Part shown: in pieces, positions 6,201 through 6,838 of the stretch
Position numbering within the stretch: position 1 is the stretch's first letter
Layout of the letters: every line of letters begins with the position of its first letter
Assembly: GCA_013696385.1 (NCBI GenBank)
Contig: JACCYR010000339.1
Coordinates: 1-6,838 of the forward strand
DNA from: Acidobacteriota bacterium
GTDB lineage: Bacteria; Acidobacteriota; Blastocatellia; Pyrinomonadales; Pyrinomonadaceae
Direction: 5' to 3'
DNA: 6,838 nt
The notes under the pieces: model-generated
Seen by the model: only the letters and a program-made list of their open reading frames with translations
The model's database searches: none
Told to the model about the DNA's origin: nothing
Program-made: the position numbers and the translations under genes

Positions 6201-6202
6201 TT
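6182..6202. promoter_or_regulatory. 9-3-9 inverted repeat, candidate operator of the feo operon
   Basis: A perfect inverted repeat AATTGAAAT, 3-base spacer, ATTTCAATT covers the -35 box and most of the spacer of the predicted feoA promoter. A dimeric repressor bound here would block RNA polymerase. Iron-uptake operons are normally repressed by Fur- or DtxR-family regulators, and the size of this repeat fits such a dimer. The sequence is not a good match to the classical E. coli Fur box, so the regulator is left open. Confidence 0.5.
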
Positions 6203-6228
6203 TCAATAAAAAGTATTTTTGAATTTCT

Positions 6229-6338
6229 TCTTAAATAAGACTTTCTCAATGCGGAAACACGCACGATAGTCGAATGTGATTTTCGCCCTCGACTTTCGTG
6301 CGGGCTTGCGGCAAAAAATGAGAAAGTCCTATTTGAGA
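6229..6338. repeat. Long imperfect inverted repeat with REP-like core, possibly MITE-like
   Basis: The outer arms 6229-6248 and 6319-6338 pair over 19 of 20 positions, including one G-T pair; the one mismatch is A6238 against C6329. After small internal loops, a second stem is formed by about 6258-6273 (around CGCACGATAGTCGA) and 6289-6305, leaving a loop at 6274-6288. The inner arm (GCGGAAACACGCACGA, 6251-6266) matches the hairpin at 2530-2588 in 15 of 16 bases. No open frame of interest and no clear target duplication are seen. It occupies the gap between the stop of the DUF3108-like gene and the feo promoter. Confidence 0.75.
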
Positions 6339-6339
6339 T

Positions 6340-6368
6340 TGGATGGAAAACATATTGTTTTCCATCCA
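6340..6368. repeat. Perfect hairpin downstream of the DUF3108-like gene
   Basis: The arms TGGATGGAAAAC (6340-6351) and GTTTTCCATCCA (6357-6368) pair perfectly over 12 bp around the loop ATATT. It lies 51 bases past the stop of the minus-strand gene at 6419 and could help end its transcript. On that strand no T-run follows, so an intrinsic terminator is not established. A smaller hairpin (GAAGC/GCTTC, 6369-6382) adjoins it. Confidence 0.6.
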
Positions 6369-6418
6369 GAAGCCTGTGCTTCGGGCAAGAGTGCGGATTT
6401 TACTTTGAAGCCGTATTA

Positions 6419-6838
6419 TTATTTAGGCGGAATCAGCTTCTCTTCAACAAGGTCGGCTTGATAACTACCAAGTGTAAAGCGTAACGGCACGCGCTTTTCG
6501 TCTAAACTCAGCCAAACGCGCAAATTTAACGAATCAATCTGCGGGTTTCCCGTCGTTACCGAAACAAGCTGCGCCGGAACTTTTTCACCTTTTAAATTGA
6601 TAATATCGGCAGTTGAAGGTCTGAGAATAAAGACATTGGCATCCGAACCTAAAAAGACTGCAACCCGCGTGTCATTAACCGGATTATTTGGATCTTTGCT
6701 TGGTTTTAAATTAAATGAGCGAATCGCATACGCCAGCGACAAAATGCTGTGTGTGCCGACCGGAATTTCGGGATGAAGTTTTCCGTCAAATGTTGCAGTT
6801 CCCGCCTTTTGGTCAAACTGCACGGTTTGATTATAACT
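6419..6838 (-). CDS. DUF3108-like protein, 3' part (partial)
   Basis: The frame is open from the right edge of the window to TAA at 6421-6419, giving 139 residues with the N-terminus missing. A GTG at 6823 is in frame, but the frame continues upstream of it (SYNQT before VQFDQK), so it is probably internal. The visible part alternates beta strands: a QFDQKAGTATFDGK hairpin, then PVGTHSILSLAYAIRSFNL, RVAVFLGSDANVFILRP, AQLVSVTTG, LRVWLSLDEKRVPLRFTLG and YQADLVEEK. Order and motifs, especially the 'sllyAlRs' helix and a C-terminal 'vWls.D..r.Plrf..g...a.l' strand pair, fit the DUF3108 family of probably exported proteins of unknown function. The signal peptide expected for such proteins lies outside the window. 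It reads towards feoA but is separated from it by 285 bp of palindromic sequence and a new promoter. Confidence 0.75.
   Translation of the reverse strand, partial: SYNQTVQFDQKAGTATFDGKLHPEIPVGTHSILSLAYAIRSFNLKPSKDPNNPVNDTRVAVFLGSDANVFILRPSTADIINLKGEKVPAQLVSVTTGNPQIDSLNLRVWLSLDEKRVPLRFTLGSYQADLVEEKLIPPK

Overview
The window looks like chromosomal DNA from a moderately AT-rich, Gram-negative-type bacterium. My best guess is an uncultured member of Acidobacteriota, class Blastocatellia. This rests on style rather than a marker gene: an asparagine-rich lipoprotein linker, a DUF3108-like protein, palindromic repeats with a GCGGAAACCCGCACGAAG core between genes, and heptanucleotide tandem repeats that run into coding sequence.

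Layout. On the + strand (1-2514) there is the tail of an upstream gene, an unrecognised 79-residue protein with a strong ribosome binding site, an exported HEAT-repeat protein starting one base after it, and an EgtB-type sulfoxide synthase. A long, nearly perfect hairpin (2530-2588) fills the gap between egtB and the convergent minus-strand gene. The minus strand, read from right to left, carries the 3' part of a DUF3108-like protein (6838-6419), a palindrome-rich gap, then feoA (6133-5912), feoB (5915-3819) and a small FeoB-associated Cys-rich membrane protein (3815-3636). After a 135-bp gap comes an Asn-rich lipoprotein (3500-2604).

The three feo genes form a tight ferrous-iron uptake operon. 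feoA and feoB overlap by 4 bases, and the Cys-rich gene starts 3 bases after the feoB stop. Upstream of feoA is a good promoter (TTGAAA, 17 bp, TACAAT) overlapped by a perfect 9-3-9 inverted repeat, which is a plausible operator for a metal-responsive repressor.

The most unusual feature is a set of 7-bp tandem arrays of four different sequences. They build the N-terminus of the HEAT protein, a roughly 30-residue N-terminal extension of FeoB, and a loop inside the FeoB membrane domain. In the orientation found, all four heptamers are free of stop codons in every frame. Because 7 is not a multiple of 3, gain or loss of one unit between the feoB start codon and its G domain would shift the frame. 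That makes a possible on/off switch, not shown here. No complete new multi-gene system (defence, CRISPR, transposon) is visible.
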